Source: Streptomyces sp. ISL-36 (GTDB lineage: Bacteria; Actinomycetota; Actinomycetes; Streptomycetales; Streptomycetaceae). Taken from it: a stretch of 64,000 nucleotides of DNA. The translations under genes and the position numbers were made by a program. Position 1 is the first letter of the stretch. The number at the start of each line of letters is the position of its first letter. This document shows, one piece after another, positions 7,702-15,888 of the stretch. The stretch lies in assembly GCF_018614205.1 (NCBI RefSeq), contig NZ_JAGGOS010000027.1, positions 1 to 64,000 of the forward strand, given 5' to 3'. The notes beneath the pieces were generated by a model. That model did no database searches. It saw only the letters and a program-made list of their open reading frames with translations, and was not told where the DNA came from.

Positions 7702-8964
7702 TCAGCCTGCGGCACGATGGAACGTGGATCCCACCACACCGCCGTACCGATCGATCTCGTTTGGCGCGGCGCCGGCAGAAGTCTGTCGATCCTGTCCCGT
7801 CTTGCCGTCCAGGACGATCGGCTCGTCGCCCACCTCCCCGTACAGGGCACCGTGCCAGAAGCCGGCGACCTTCGGCACCGTCCGTCCGGAACCGTCGGGC
7901 AACGCCCACTGCTTCTGAACCGAAGCGGCGTCAAACACGGTGATCCCGCGGTCTGCCGCCCTGTACCCGTACTTGGAACACAGGACCAGGGACTGTGCGT
8001 CGTGGCGGCACCGCCAGCCCTCGCCATCAAGCGCCACTCGCCGCTCACCGCTGACCGTATCTATGACGAGTGTCTTGTCATTGAGGCTTCCGCTCAGCAA
8101 CCGCGGCGCGGCTGCGGCCGGCTGCCGCGCCTCCGCCACGGTCCACCGCTGTTCGCCCGTGGCCGCAGCCAGTCCCAACAGCCTGCCTTCGCCGAACCCC
8201 GTCTTCTCACCGCCGGCAACGACGCCGTCGGCGAGGGTCACCGCACGAAAGTCGGGCTTCTTCCAGCGGACGGTGCCCGCGGAGGGTTCAACGGCATACG
8301 TGGTGTCGGCCGCAGTAACGACCGCTGTGCCGGCATCGACTCCGATGACCTGCGGCGCGAGCATCTCGTCGGCCCCGATGGGGATGGCGCTGAGCCCGGT
8401 GGCGCTGGGAGCGGCTGCGATCTCGGCCGACCATGCCGTCTTGCCGGTGGCCGTCTCGACGGCCAGCACCTCGATCACAGCTCGGTCCGGCGTTGTCCCT
8501 TCACCCTCCACATCCCTGTTCCAGGCGGCGTACACGGTTTTGCCGTCAGCCGAGACCAGAGGAGCGGCACGGCGGCTTCCGAAACCGCCCGCCTCTGAGG
8601 CGTGCTTCGTATTCACGTTCCACCGCGGTGCACCGGTCCCGGTGTCGATCGCTTCCAGTCCCCCCTCGGCGGTGATGTAGGCAACCCCGTCGGCAAGCGT
8701 GACCGCCGGCCGTGTCGCTTCCCCGCTCGTCGTACTCGGCTGGGTGGCACTCGGCAATTCGACCGTAGGCCCGCCGAAGCGCACGGGCGGGTCGAACGCC
8801 GGACGGCTTGGCCCCTTGGAAGTCGCATGGGAAGGTTCCGCGGACTCGCCGGACGACTTCGCGTCCGATGAGCCGCCGTCTCCACAGGCGACCAACACCG
8901 TTGCCGCCAGCGTGACTTCTGCCGCGGTAGCGGCCCATCGCCGCGTCCTAGCTCTTGTGCCCAT
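7702..8964 (-). CDS. Lipoprotein with PQQ-type beta-propeller repeats
   Basis: 420 residues. A lipoprotein signal peptide is clear: RTRR, a hydrophobic core, then the lipobox LVAC at about residue 27, with a Ser/Gly-rich linker after it. The rest shows repeated propeller blades (LEAIDTGTGAPRW, VLAVETATGKTAWS, TYAVEPSAGTVRWK, LLGLAAATGEQRW, ITVFDAASVQKQW), the W-motif repeats of quinoprotein-like propellers. It is probably an extracytoplasmic scaffold or ligand-binding protein anchored to the membrane rather than an enzyme. It stands alone, and the C-terminus may be slightly short of a full last blade. Confidence 0.8.
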   Translation of the reverse strand: MGTRARTRRWAATAAEVTLAATVLVACGDGGSSDAKSSGESAEPSHATSKGPSRPAFDPPVRFGGPTVELPSATQPSTTSGEATRPAVTLADGVAYITAEGGLEAIDTGTGAPRWNVNTKHASEAGGFGSRRAAPLVSADGKTVYAAWNRDVEGEGTTPDRAVIEVLAVETATGKTAWSAEIAAAPSATGLSAIPIGADEMLAPQVIGVDAGTAVVTAADTTYAVEPSAGTVRWKKPDFRAVTLADGVVAGGEKTGFGEGRLLGLAAATGEQRWTVAEARQPAAAAPRLLSGSLNDKTLVIDTVSGERRVALDGEGWRCRHDAQSLVLCSKYGYRAADRGITVFDAASVQKQWALPDGSGRTVPKVAGFWHGALYGEVGDEPIVLDGKTGQDRQTSAGAAPNEIDRYGGVVGSTFHRAAG

Positions 8965-9149
8965 CTCTCCCCCATCTCCTGATCTTCGCGATCACGACGA
9001 CCATAGTGCTGGGGTTCCCTGGAAACCGGAGGGTCTCCGACCACTCGACAGCAAACCTGCACGGAGAGGGCCAGGTCGTCTCGAACTAGTCGGGTGGTGA
9101 CCCGAAGAAGCGGGCGCGTTCCGGCCCAGCGGCCAAAGGTCAGGAGCTG

Positions 9150-9278
9150 ATGTCGCTGACGAAGGCCGAGCTGTACGAGAAGGCGGCCGCGGCCGGTATC
9201 CCGGGGCGCTCGTCCATGAACCACGACCAGCTCGCCGACGCCCTCGCCCACACCGGCCGCAGCCGGCGCAAGGCCTGA
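9150..9278 (+). CDS. 42-residue SAP/Rho-N-like peptide
   Basis: Starts MSLTKAELYEKAAAAGIPGR, ATG after CAGGAG (short spacing). The two-helix pattern, L-T-K-x-E-L-Y-x-x-A-x-x-x-x-I-x-G-R-S-x-M-x-x-x-x-L-A-x-A-L, resembles the SAP/LEM-like and Rho N-terminal helical hairpins that bind DNA. It ends in a basic tail (RSRRKA). Such mini-proteins are common in Streptomyces accessory DNA. Confidence 0.55.
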   Translation: MSLTKAELYEKAAAAGIPGRSSMNHDQLADALAHTGRSRRKA

Positions 9279-9318
9279 CCCGGCCGGGGCGGGCTGTCCT
9301 GCGCTGCGCGGATCGCGG

Positions 9319-9576
9319 TCAGGCCACCGTGACCCGCAGGACGTACGGCTCACCCGTGCTGATCGCCTGCGCCTGTTCCCGGAGGTCTGCCTCCGTGAAA
9401 CCGAGCAGCGCCTCATCGGCGGCCCTGCGAAGCAGCGGAAGGATCTCGGCGACGGGCCGGCCGCGACGAGCCTCGGCGAGCTCGGTGAAGGCCCGCTGGT
9501 AGGGGGCTCCGTACGTGCTCGCGCTGTCGGCCAGCAGCCGGTCAAGGTGCTGCCTGCCGACACTGATCTCGCCCAT
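9319..9576 (-). CDS. Hypothetical protein
   Basis: 85 residues from an ATG. Mostly helical, with a repeated Leu/Ala pattern (LPLLRRAADEALLGFTEADLREQAQAIS) and a beta-like C-terminus (PYVLRVTVA). Codon use looks coding. No family recognised and no partner gene adjacent on the same strand. Confidence 0.5.
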   Translation of the reverse strand: MGEISVGRQHLDRLLADSASTYGAPYQRAFTELAEARRGRPVAEILPLLRRAADEALLGFTEADLREQAQAISTGEPYVLRVTVA

Positions 9577-9786
9577 GGCCTACCCCTCACGTCCTCAGCG
9601 GTCCCGGTCCGGACCCTCGCCTTCGACGCTACGAGGCGGGTCTGACATCGGCCCCCAGCCCCGGCACGGGGCGCGTGCCGGCTGATGAGGTCCTGGAGGA
9701 GTTCGCGGGTGGGCGGCGGCATCAGCCTCTTGGTGTCGAGGAGGTGCCACTGGCAGCCGGGAACGAGGTGGTCGAGCCCGCTGGAA

Positions 9787-9990
9787 CTACCCGAGTTGGT
9801 AGAGCAGCAGCAGGGTGTCGAGGGCGTGTTGTGCGGGTGGCCAGTCGCGCTGCTTCAGCGTGCTGAGCAGGGCCAGGCCGGCCATCGCGTAGCGGCAGTT
9901 CTGCCACTCCCCGGCCGCGTCCGGAACGCGCACGTACAGGCTCGACGGTTCCAGCGGATCCGCCGGAACCTGCGGACCGGGCACCGGCAT
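9787..9990 (-). CDS. Small hypothetical protein
   Basis: 67 residues, MPVPGPQVPADPLEPSSLYV onward, with a helical C-terminal half (YAMAGLALLSTLKQRDWPPAQHALDTLLLLYQLG). Proline-rich N-terminus. No recognised family; divergent from galE. Confidence 0.4.
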   Translation of the reverse strand: MPVPGPQVPADPLEPSSLYVRVPDAAGEWQNCRYAMAGLALLSTLKQRDWPPAQHALDTLLLLYQLG

Positions 9991-10145
9991 CGGGCACGAA
10001 CGTTCACGGACCCCGGTGGCGCTGGCGTCAGTGATCCGGGCCCGGCGGGGTAGCCGGGAGGCCGCCCTCCCCCGCCTGGTTTCTTCGCTAGCCTTGCTGC
10101 CGGTCGCCTACTGGGGTGCTGGAACGAGGCTGGGAGAGAAACATC

Positions 10146-11141
10146 GTGGTGAAGGTCCTTATCGCCGGGGGAGCCGGTTACATCGGCAGCACTGTCGCCT
10201 CGGCCTGCCTGGACGCGGGCATCACCCCCGTGGTCCTCGACAACCTCGTTCGGGGCCGCCGCGAGTTCACCGAGGGCCGCGCCTTCTACGAGGGCGACAT
10301 CGCGGACGGCGCACTGGTCGACCGGATCTTCTCGGAGCACCCGGACATCTCCGCCGTGGTGCACTGCGCGGCGCTGATCGTGGTGCCCGAGTCCGTCGCG
10401 GACCCGATCGGCTACTACGAGGCGAACGTGGCCAAGAGCCTGGCCTTCGTCAGCCACCTGCACCGCAACGGCTGCGACCGCATCATCTTCAGCAGCTCGG
10501 CCTCCATCTACCAGGCCGAGGACGGCGCGCCCGTCAACGAGGACTCGCCGCTGGCGCCGCAGAGCCCGTACGCGCGGACGAAGGCCGTGTGCGAGGAGAT
10601 GTTCGCGGACATCGCCGTGGCCGGGCCGCGCGTGCTGTCGCTGCGGTACTTCAACCCGGTCGGGGCCGACCCCAAGCTGCGCACCGGTCTCCAGCTCAAG
10701 CGGCCCAGTCATGCCCTGGGTGTGCTCATCCAGGCACACCAGGAAGGCCGTCCGTTCCCGATCACGGGGACGAACTACCCGACGCGAGACGGCTCCGGCA
10801 TCCGGGACTACGTGCACGTCTGGGATCTCGCCGCGGCTCACATCGCGGCGATCGAGCGCTTCGACTCCGTTCTCACGGGGTCGAAGCGCTCGATCGCGAT
10901 CAACCTGGGCACCGGCTCCGGCACTACCGTCCGGGAGCTGTGCGAGGCGTTCAACAACGTCGTCAGCACCCCCTTGGCCACCGTCGACGCCGATCCGCGG
11001 CCCGGTGACGTGGCCGGCGGCTACACCAAGAGCGACAGGGCGGCCGAGCTGCTGGGGTGGACGCCGAAGCTGTCCCTGGAGGACGGCATCCGGTCCGCCC
11101 TGGAGTGGATCCCGGTGCGCGACGAGCGGCTGAAGGACTGA
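10146..11141 (+). CDS. UDP-glucose 4-epimerase family protein
   Basis: 331 residues; GTG start seven bases after GGGAGAG (a second GTG directly follows). The Rossmann motif GGAGYIGS lies at the N-terminus. SSSASIY and the catalytic YxxxK (SPYARTK) follow, then RYFNPVGAD and RDYVHVWDLA, all standard for GalE. It interconverts UDP-glucose and UDP-galactose with bound NAD. It is a stand-alone gene with no sugar-transfer genes beside it; it could supply galactose for surface glycans or glycosylation. Confidence 0.85.
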   Translation: MVKVLIAGGAGYIGSTVASACLDAGITPVVLDNLVRGRREFTEGRAFYEGDIADGALVDRIFSEHPDISAVVHCAALIVVPESVADPIGYYEANVAKSLAFVSHLHRNGCDRIIFSSSASIYQAEDGAPVNEDSPLAPQSPYARTKAVCEEMFADIAVAGPRVLSLRYFNPVGADPKLRTGLQLKRPSHALGVLIQAHQEGRPFPITGTNYPTRDGSGIRDYVHVWDLAAAHIAAIERFDSVLTGSKRSIAINLGTGSGTTVRELCEAFNNVVSTPLATVDADPRPGDVAGGYTKSDRAAELLGWTPKLSLEDGIRSALEWIPVRDERLKD

Positions 11142-11158
11142 CTCGTCCCTTCCCGCCT

Positions 11159-11863
11159 TCACTCCTCCCGGACGCGCGCGTCCGGGAGGAGTTCGTTTTC
11201 GAGGGTGAGCAGGTGATGTAGGGCGGGAGCGAGCCACTCGGGTGCCCACCGGTGGACCGCGGTTGCGTTGCGGTAGGCGGTGTGGGGGATGCCGAGGTCT
11301 TCGAGGAGCTGGCGTCCCGCGGTCCAGTCGGCTCCCAGGGTGCCGATGCCTCCGAGTGCTGATGCGGCGGGCTCCATGGAGGCTGCCCGCGTGGCGGCGG
11401 AGGTTGTGCCGGACGTCGTACTCGTCGAGTCGTGCGGCGCTGCCGGCGACGTCCACGAGCTGCGGGTGGGCGACCGGTCACTGAGCAGTGAGGCATCCCA
11501 GACGCTGGCGACGGCGAAGAGGTCGGGGTGCCGGGTCAGCAGGTTGAGGGCGGCGAAGCCTCCCTTGCTGAATCCCAGCAGGTGCACCGGAGGCCGGGCC
11601 TGCGTGCCGAGCATGGCCAGGACGGTCGGTACGACCACGCGGACGAGGTGGTCCTCCTGCTGGCAGTCGGCCCGGGTGGCGTGGTTGACCAGCCAGGGCG
11701 AATCGCTGAACGTCGGTGCGGCGAAGACGGTCCCGTCGCGCAGGTGAGCCGGGAGCCGTCCGATCTCGGCGAGGCTGTGGCCGTACTTGTGCCCCTCGCC
11801 GGTCTCGACGGGCAGGGCGAGCACAACCCTGCCCACCCGCTGCTCGGGCAGAACCACGGTCAC
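11159..11863 (-). pseudogene. Alpha/beta hydrolase-like gene with paired frameshifts
   Basis: The open frame encodes 234 residues with a nucleophile elbow GFSKGG near 117-122 and a C-terminal IPHTAYRNATAVHRWAPEWLAPALHHLL. Between about 11485 and 11365 the frame becomes a Ser/Thr-rich stretch without structure. The neighbouring frame there reads VAGSAARLDEYDVRHNLRRHA, which looks like real protein and fits the missing part. Two compensating indels therefore probably occurred, by mutation or by sequencing error. The intact form would be an esterase-like hydrolase. It converges with galE. Confidence 0.55.
11161..11192. terminator. Bidirectional terminator between galE and hydrolase
   Basis: A 32-base perfect palindrome (arms ACTCCTCCCGGACGCG and complement) 20 bases past the galE stop. 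It also encodes the last residues of the convergent hydrolase frame. Confidence 0.7.
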
Positions 11864-11934
11864 CTGCGTGCCGGGCCCCTGGAACGGGGGTGGGGGACCG
11901 TGGATCAGAAGCCGTGGCTGAAAGAAGGGGACGG

Positions 11935-12195
11935 TCAGTCGACCTCAACGTAGGTGACGATCAGGATGCTTCCGAGGGCGGTCGCGTAGAAGATCACGCG
12001 GATGCCGTCGTGCTGGTAGTCACGCAACGCCGATGCGGTGGCGTGCGGCTTGACCGCGTCCGGGTCGGCGGCGATCGCGTTGAGCGTGCCGTCGAGGACC
12101 GCGGCCTGCGCGGGGGTGAGCAGGCGGGCCTGGGTCTCGGCCGGCTCGATGAACACGATCCGGGGCCGGCGGCCGCCGCGGGAGTGCTTAGGCAA
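11935..12195 (-). CDS. RelE/ParE-like toxin
   Basis: 86 residues if read from the TTG that overlaps the antitoxin stop (an internal GTG is possible). The pattern RIVFIEPAE...LRDYQHDGIRVIFYATALGSILIVTYVEVD fits RelE-superfamily toxins: a core helix, then beta strands ending in a hydrophobic strand. These cleave mRNA on the ribosome or poison gyrase; which applies here cannot be told. It follows the antitoxin gene with a short overlap, the normal order for such pairs. Confidence 0.6.
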   Translation of the reverse strand: MPKHSRGGRRPRIVFIEPAETQARLLTPAQAAVLDGTLNAIAADPDAVKPHATASALRDYQHDGIRVIFYATALGSILIVTYVEVD

Positions 12196-12394
12196 CGTTC
12201 GGGGCCTCGTCGTTCCGCTCGGGCAGACCCTGCTCCGCGCGGATGTCGTCCCAGTCCCGGCACCGGTCCAGGTCGATGCCCTCGGAAGCCAGGTTCTCCA
12301 GGACGTAGGCAAGCGCCGGGTTCCCGGGGAACTCGGCCCGCGCGGCCTCACGCAGCTCGCGCTGCTCGGCCTCGTCGAAGGTCAGGTGCGCCAT
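12188..12394 (-). CDS. Antitoxin partner of RelE-like toxin
   Basis: 68 residues, acidic (MAHLTFDEAEQRELREAARA to NDEAPNVA). Helical N-terminus and acidic unstructured C-terminus suit a toxin-binding antitoxin. Stop codon overlaps the toxin start. No clear DNA-binding motif is seen, so autoregulation is unproven. Confidence 0.55.
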   Translation of the reverse strand: MAHLTFDEAEQRELREAARAEFPGNPALAYVLENLASEGIDLDRCRDWDDIRAEQGLPERNDEAPNVA

Positions 12395-12507
12395 CCAGGG
12401 CCTCCGTGGTCTGGGCGTGAGAGTGCGGAGTGGGCGCGCCGCACCCTCTGTCGGCCAGGGCAGACCCTGACATCGGTACCGGGCCTCCGCGGACCGTTGC
12501 GCCGACT

Positions 12508-13000
12508 CTACTTGCCCTGGGCGGTCGGGTCAGCCACTTCCGCCCGCAGCCAGCCGATCAGGATGAACTTGTGGCTGCGGGAGCCGGTGTAGCTGATGTC
12601 GATGGAGGCGTCGTCCACGGCGAACGGCTCGAGCCTGTCCACGGCGGCGTGCGTGATAGTCAGGCGCGGCCAGGGCAAGTTCGTGTCGATGGCGACATAC
12701 CCGCCGAGTTGCTCGTAGCCGTCATCGTGGGTCGTCAGGTGCGGAAAGTGAAGCTCGACGGTCCGACCGTTGGCGAGGGTGACCGTGGCCGGCGGCGGGG
12801 TCGGCTCGGGGATGGCGACCTTGTCATGGTCGCGGAGCCACACGATCGCCTCGTCGGCGCGGAACAGAGGGCTCTCGGGGGTGCCGCCGACGGGCTGGGG
12901 GAAGTCGTCGTGGCGGCGGCGCCAGTTCGCGACCGCGGCCCGGGACTCTGGCCTCGCGGGCGATCTGCGCCATGTTCATGGTCTTCACGGCCGGGCCCAT
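12508..13000 (-). pseudogene. HTH protein gene with a -1 frameshift
   Basis: Read from the ATG at 13000, which overlaps the previous stop (TGATG), the protein begins MGPAVKTMNMAQIAREA and then loses sense. Shifting frame at about 12946 gives RAAVANWRRRHDDFPQPVGG, SPLFRADEAIVWLRDHDK, which continues into the 111-residue frame ending at 12508. AxIAREA...SRAAVxNWRRRHxDFPxPVGG is a typical helix-turn-helix of Streptomyces DNA-binding proteins. One base appears missing from GTCCCGG; it could be true inactivation or a sequencing error. Confidence 0.6.
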
Positions 13001-13476
13001 CACTCGCCGTCCTCGTCGAGGTAGTCCTCGTCGTCCAGGTCCGCATAGAACCCCGGGTCGACCGGCTCGGCAGCGTCGGCGGCCATCTCGTCCCAGTAGC
13101 GTGCTTCCTCTTCCTCGCGCTGCTCCGGGGTGAGGGAGTTCCACCATGCGTCGTACTCCGCGCGGTAGGCCTCGCTACGGGCGTGGAAGTAGCCAGCCCA
13201 GATGTGGACCGGATAATGCGGGTCGACCTCGCAGGAGCTCCACGGGGTTCCGTCGAACCGTTCGTGGCCGGCGGTCCGGGCGCAGTCAGCGATGTCGATG
13301 GGGTGGGCGAGCCCGTTGCAGACGCGGACGAGTTCCTTCGACGGCGCCGCGGCGGGCCGGGGTGTGCGGCGTAGCTCGGCCAGGACGTCGGGGTAGCGGC
13401 GGCCGGTCACACGGGCGAGCTGGCGGGCGCGGCGCTTGAGGTGGTCGCTGCCGGTTTTGGTCATGGTCGTCTCCAC
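13000..13476 (-). CDS. Hypothetical acidic protein
   Basis: 158 residues. A basic N-terminus (KRRARQLARVTGRRYPDVLAELRR) precedes a region with two Cys and several His/Trp residues (VCNGLAHPIDIADCARTAGHERF). The C-terminus is very acidic (DLDDEDYLDEDGE). Overlaps the following HTH gene by one base, so the two are translated together. Unknown function, typical of Streptomyces mobile DNA. Confidence 0.55.
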   Translation of the reverse strand: METTMTKTGSDHLKRRARQLARVTGRRYPDVLAELRRTPRPAAAPSKELVRVCNGLAHPIDIADCARTAGHERFDGTPWSSCEVDPHYPVHIWAGYFHARSEAYRAEYDAWWNSLTPEQREEEEARYWDEMAADAAEPVDPGFYADLDDEDYLDEDGE

Positions 13477-13703
13477 AGCGGGATCCCACGCTTCCCGCCG
13501 GACGTCACATGAGGGACTGCCGGGCAGGACGATGCATCAGGTGTGCTGCGCGGGACCCTGGTTCGGTCCTTGTCCGGCGGCGCCGCCCTCGTGCGGCGTG
13601 GGCGCGGGGCGGCAGCGGAAACGGCGGTTCGCGACATGCCGTGTCGTGCAAGGACCACGGTAGCGGACCCGGCCGACAGCCGGCCGGAAACACCTCGCCC
13701 CAT

Positions 13704-13725
13704 CCAGAGCGCGGACCGGGGGCGA
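13704..13725. repeat. Direct repeat / terminator core, copy 1
   Basis: 22 bases identical to 14273-14294. Each sits in a hairpin whose arms are C-rich and G-rich runs around TCC...GGA, probably a terminator type used repeatedly in this segment. Confidence 0.55.
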
Positions 13726-13763
13726 GACGAGGAGGGGGGCCTGGCCGGAGGCGGGCTGAGGCC

Positions 13764-13810
13764 CGAGGGGTCGTGATCTCCGCTCTCGAAGCCGAGATCA
13801 CGACCCCTCG
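13764..13810. terminator. Perfect 17-bp stem terminator
   Basis: CGAGGGGTCGTGATCTC at 13764-13780 pairs perfectly with 13794-13810 across 13 bases. It follows the stop of the 13817-14119 gene. Related hairpins with a GATCTC/GAGA core occur at 14746-14784 and 15452-15492. Together with the repeat at 13704 it fills the 340-base gap here; nothing else is seen. Confidence 0.7.
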
Positions 13811-13816
13811 CTGTTG

Positions 13817-14119
13817 TCAGCGCAGCGGGTCCGACCCGGGCTTTATGTCGGCCATGAACCGGTCGACTTCGGCGTCGACCAGCTCGTCGATCTCGACCTG
13901 CTGCTGCCGGACCTTTACCTCGAGCTCTGCGGCGCGCGCTTCGAGCTGGTCCACTCGGGCCGCCCCACTGGCAGTGATGCTGACGATCACGGCGTCGACC
14001 GCGGCGTCCTTCTCGGCCTCGGTCATGCCGGCGCAGTCTTCCAGCGCGCGCACCAACGCGGTCGCACCGCCGCGGGCGTAGACCTGCTCGAGCAGGTCGT
14101 GGTCGAGCCGGTCCGTCAC
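13817..14119 (-). CDS. Small coiled-coil protein
   Basis: 100 residues from a GTG after GGAAGG. Heptad-like pattern in the C-terminal half (VDQLEARAAELEVKVRQQQVEIDELVDAEVDRF) indicates a coiled coil; the N-terminal part is acidic and helical. No recognised family. Confidence 0.5.
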   Translation of the reverse strand: MTDRLDHDLLEQVYARGGATALVRALEDCAGMTEAEKDAAVDAVIVSITASGAARVDQLEARAAELEVKVRQQQVEIDELVDAEVDRFMADIKPGSDPLR

Positions 14120-14272
14120 AGGGCGCTGCCTTCCAGGTGGGGGTGGGGCCCGGGCCGGGCAGGATCCGGGCCCCAGGGGGGCGCGTCCCGGCGACGGGAC
14201 GGTGCACGCGCCACCCGTACAACGCCCGGGCGCAGGCCGGGTCACGGGCCCGGGAACGCCAACGCCCCCCGT

Positions 14273-14294
14273 CCAGAGCGCGGACCGGGGGCGA
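14273..14294. repeat. Direct repeat / terminator core, copy 2
   Basis: Second copy of the 13704 repeat. Here the hairpin runs 14263-14293 with 12-base arms and one mismatch, placed between two minus-strand genes. Confidence 0.55.
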
Positions 14295-14356
14295 TGCGGG
14301 GCCGCTCACCCAGGATCTCCGCCGGATACGCGGGCGTGGTGCGCCCGGTGGGCGAC

Positions 14357-14629
14357 CTACCTGAAACGAATCCGGTCCTCAGCGTCGGGGTAGTAGACCT
14401 TTGTCGTCCCCTCCTCGGGATGCTCCTGGAACATCAGATGATCCAGCTCGGTTCGAGCCGTCTCCAGGGCGTTGAACGCGGCTTCCAGCTTCTTCGCCGG
14501 GACCCCTTGCTGGCCGCTTCTGGGGTACGCGTTCTCAAGCTGGATCCAACGCTTCTGGACTTCGTCGCGCATCGAGGCGAGGGCCCGCCCCATCTCGACG
14601 TGCTCTTCAAAGGACAACCTGGGCTTCAT
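14357..14629 (-). CDS. Small helical hypothetical protein
   Basis: 90 residues from the ATG at 14629 (a GTG at 14644 is an alternative). Mostly charged helix (FEEHVEMGRALASMRDEVQKRWIQLENAY and KKLEAAFNALETARTELDHLMF). No function can be inferred. Followed by the hairpin repeat at 14263. Confidence 0.5.
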   Translation of the reverse strand: MKPRLSFEEHVEMGRALASMRDEVQKRWIQLENAYPRSGQQGVPAKKLEAAFNALETARTELDHLMFQEHPEEGTTKVYYPDAEDRIRFR

Positions 14630-14745
14630 GGGCTGATCATGCACCAGGTCATCCCAGCACGGAGCCGAATCTGGCAGACAGCCAAGGGGGCCGGGCCGAC
14701 GTTGCTGCCCCCGTGGTTCAGGTAGAGGCGGGGCGCTGAACCCGA

Positions 14746-14784
14746 GGGGTGGTGATCTCAGCCGAAGAAGCCGAGACCACCCCC
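14746..14784. terminator. Hairpin terminator, second of a family
   Basis: GGGGTGGTGATCTC at 14746-14759 pairs imperfectly with GAGACCACCCCC at 14773-14784. Shares the GTGATCTC/GAG core with the hairpins at 13764 and 15452. Confidence 0.55.
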
Positions 14785-14820
14785 CTTCGTTGTCCGAGGC
14801 CGTCAGTACAGTCTCGAACC

Positions 14821-15447
14821 ATGGAGAACCTGACCGGCCCACGCCGTGACCAGCCGTTACAGACTTCCCCGAGTGATGCCCTACGAGAGGAAGCTGAAGT
14901 CACCTCCCGAATGGCGACAGACGCCGAGCTGGAGGCATTCGGGTACAAGGGACCCGTCGTCGTTACGCAGATCGTGCGGACTACGTTCCGGGCTGACGGC
15001 ACGCCTATCGGCAAGTCGCTCACGGTGCAGGGCGGGAGTACCGAACTCCGTTTCTACCAGGACGCCGCCGACGTCGAGGACGACGATGCCCTGCTGCCGC
15101 CCGCCGAAGTACAGGCGGCCAAGGTGCCAGCGCCTCGGAGCTGGCGGACGTACCTTCTCGGCATGGAGGGCTCCGCGCTGACGAAGATCGGGCATACGAC
15201 CGACACCCTCAAGGGCCGGGTGGCTCAGCTTCAGACGGGTCAGCCGGCCGCCCTGCAGCCGCTCCTCGAAGTCGACGGTGACTACGAGCGATCGCTGCAC
15301 ACACGGTTCGAGGACTACCGACTGCGCGGTGAATGGTTCGACCTGACACCGCTCGGTGACCCCGTCACGGTTGTGGTGGAAGCCCTGATGGAACTGGGGG
15401 TAGACACCCGTCCCCGCCTCCACCACACAGAGGGCTTGGCCCCTTGA
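14821..15447 (+). CDS. GIY-YIG/T5orf172-type protein
   Basis: 208 residues from the ATG at 14821. The C-terminal third reads YLLGMEGSALTKIGHTTDTLKGRVAQLQTG followed by ERSLHTRFEDYRLRGEWFDL. This is the T5orf172/Mug113 branch of the GIY-YIG nuclease fold (Y..G....KIG.T..L..R...L, then E..LH..F...R..GEWF). The N-terminal 120 residues form an unrelated acidic domain. These proteins occur in phages and plasmids, sometimes as nucleases, sometimes of unknown role. It stands between two hairpins of the same family. Confidence 0.75.
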   Translation: MENLTGPRRDQPLQTSPSDALREEAEVTSRMATDAELEAFGYKGPVVVTQIVRTTFRADGTPIGKSLTVQGGSTELRFYQDAADVEDDDALLPPAEVQAAKVPAPRSWRTYLLGMEGSALTKIGHTTDTLKGRVAQLQTGQPAALQPLLEVDGDYERSLHTRFEDYRLRGEWFDLTPLGDPVTVVVEALMELGVDTRPRLHHTEGLAP

Positions 15448-15451
15448 AGTC

Positions 15452-15492
15452 GGGATCCTGGTCTCCGCTCACACAGCCGAGACCACGATCCC
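15452..15492. terminator. Bidirectional terminator, third of a family
   Basis: GGGATCCTGGTCTC at 15452-15465 pairs with 15479-15492 with one mismatch, between two convergent genes. Same design as the hairpins at 13764 and 14746. Confidence 0.6.
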
Positions 15493-15503
15493 CAGGTTGC
15501 CGC

Positions 15504-15803
15504 CTACGGCGTGCCACCAAGAAGCGTCGGGTCTGCCAGGGGTACGCCGTCCAAGTACGTGGCCTCGCCTCCGTCGTAGTGGCCGCCGTTGCGGGTGACA
15601 ATCGCCTGAACCTCTTGGTGTCGTTCCTCGAGGAACTCGACGTCGACATCTCGGCCGGCCAACAGCAGCCTCGCGTAGTCCGGATGGACTGTCTCAGAGA
15701 TTCTCGTTACAAAGTCGGGGAGATCCTGGGCGCATCGTAGGGCGGTTTCCTCGTCGGTGAAGTACGCCCAATGCGTGTACGGGATCATGTGGGGGATGGC
15801 CAC
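15504..15803 (-). CDS. RraB-like (RNase E inhibitor fold) protein
   Basis: 99 residues; GTG start five bases after GAAGGAG. The sequence HWAYFTDEETALRCAQDL...YARLLLAGRDVDVEFLEERHQEVQAIVTRNGGHYDGGEATYL has the layout of RraB domains: YF.DE..A......L then H..V..I....GG.YDGGE. In E. coli RraB binds and inhibits RNase E; in Streptomyces these are usually uncharacterised small proteins. Confidence 0.65.
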   Translation of the reverse strand: MAIPHMIPYTHWAYFTDEETALRCAQDLPDFVTRISETVHPDYARLLLAGRDVDVEFLEERHQEVQAIVTRNGGHYDGGEATYLDGVPLADPTLLGGTP

Positions 15804-15888
15804 TTACGCTCCTTCGAAGCCGACGCTGGGCGCCGGGAGGTGCCTGAATGGTGGCGTACGGCTGTCACTGCCGTACGCCACAACGCGG

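Noticed and set aside
9855..11456. 533-codon minus-strand open frame opposite galE
   Set aside because: Antisense to the well-supported galE gene, with no domain-like sequence except the short segment that belongs to the frameshifted hydrolase.
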